Shown here: in pieces, positions 63,958 through 64,000 of the stretch
Layout: each line of letters starts with the position of its first letter
Position numbering within the stretch: the stretch's first letter is position 1
Assembly: GCA_964519035.1 (NCBI GenBank)
Contig: CAZFKZ010000002.1
Coordinates: 1-64,000 of the forward strand
Length of the DNA stretch: 64,000 nucleotides
Direction of reading: 5' to 3'
Source of the DNA: CAJJBL01 sp964519035
GTDB lineage: Bacteria > Pseudomonadota > Alphaproteobacteria > Puniceispirillales > Marisalimonadaceae
Translations under genes and position numbers: made by a program
Notes under the pieces: generated by a model
Databases searched by the model: none
What the model saw: the letters and a program-made list of their open reading frames with translations, nothing else
Told to the model about the DNA's origin: nothing

Positions 63958-64000
63958 ATGAAAAATAAACTTAAAATTGCTCTTGCTCAGTTAAATCCAA
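63958..64000 (+). CDS. nadE: NAD+ synthetase, N-terminus only (cut by window end)
   Basis: An ATG 31 bases after pncB opens MKNKLKIALAQLNP, the start of the nitrilase-like glutaminase domain of glutamine-dependent NAD+ synthetase (typical LxIALAQLNP). Only 14 codons lie in the window. The neighbour pncB supports the call; a stand-alone carbon-nitrogen hydrolase would be the alternative. Confidence 0.6.
   Translation, partial: MKNKLKIALAQLNP

Noticed and set aside
1..64000. CRISPR arrays, insertion sequences, prophage or integron structures
   Set aside because: No regular direct repeats with spacers, transposase or integrase genes, or att-like duplications were seen; the single tRNA has no integrase beside it.

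Overview
The window is an AT-rich (roughly 30% G+C by eye), gene-dense stretch from a free-living bacterium. Gene content fits a low-GC marine alphaproteobacterium (SAR11/HIMB59/AEGEAN-169-like). The indicators are DUF938 and DUF924 proteins, SlyX, a long-form HPF, class II DAHP synthase, many SDRs, CaiB, GMC and PhyH enzymes, very short intergenic gaps and few regulators. The clade assignment is inference. I see no insertion sequence, prophage, CRISPR array or rRNA. One tRNA-Arg(UCU) is present.

Region 1 (about 1-22.4 kb) is a catabolic block of genes in convergent and divergent pairs. It holds a hotdog thioesterase cut by the left edge, a two-subunit acyl-CoA dehydrogenase, a 3-oxoacid-type CoA-transferase, a RraA-like aldolase, an FMN 2-hydroxyacid dehydrogenase and an operon of split AtuA (two genes) plus a ThDP enzyme. 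It also holds SDR and 3-hydroxyisobutyrate-type dehydrogenases, a flavin reductase, two PhyH-type dioxygenases, a BtuF-like binding protein, a TauE-type permease, two methyltransferases, a CitE-like lyase, an MFS transporter and a class II aldolase. Five divergent promoter gaps in this block share a palindromic motif around TTAACATRTTAAT, suggesting one regulon.

Region 2 (22.4-48.9 kb) is mostly housekeeping and stress: RecQ, Hsp20, two SDRs with a DapA-family lyase, tRNA-Arg, HPF, exported MsrA, DMT and MATE transporters, epoxide hydrolase, SlyX, DinB-fold protein, the classic tesA / ybbA-ybbP divergent set, an aldo/keto reductase, a serine hydrolase, threonine ammonia-lyase, a NYN-domain protein, a membrane metallophosphoesterase and a photolyase. 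Several unlisted-size membrane miniproteins (34-57 aa) and two gene relics (GST tail, DUF1501 tail) lie in the gaps.

Region 3 (49-61.2 kb) is a second catabolic block with a glutathione flavour: CaiB CoA-transferase, GMC oxidoreductase, YghU-type GST, three SDRs (two are a tandem duplication), a gentisate-dioxygenase-like bicupin, a FrnE/DsbA-like protein, a flavodoxin-fold protein, a second 3-hydroxyisobutyrate-type dehydrogenase, a mesaconyl-CoA-hydratase-like protein and glutathione reductase. The substrate is not apparent from sequence.

Region 4 (61.3-64 kb) is biosynthetic: class II DAHP synthase, then nicotinate phosphoribosyltransferase followed by the first codons of NAD+ synthetase at the right edge.
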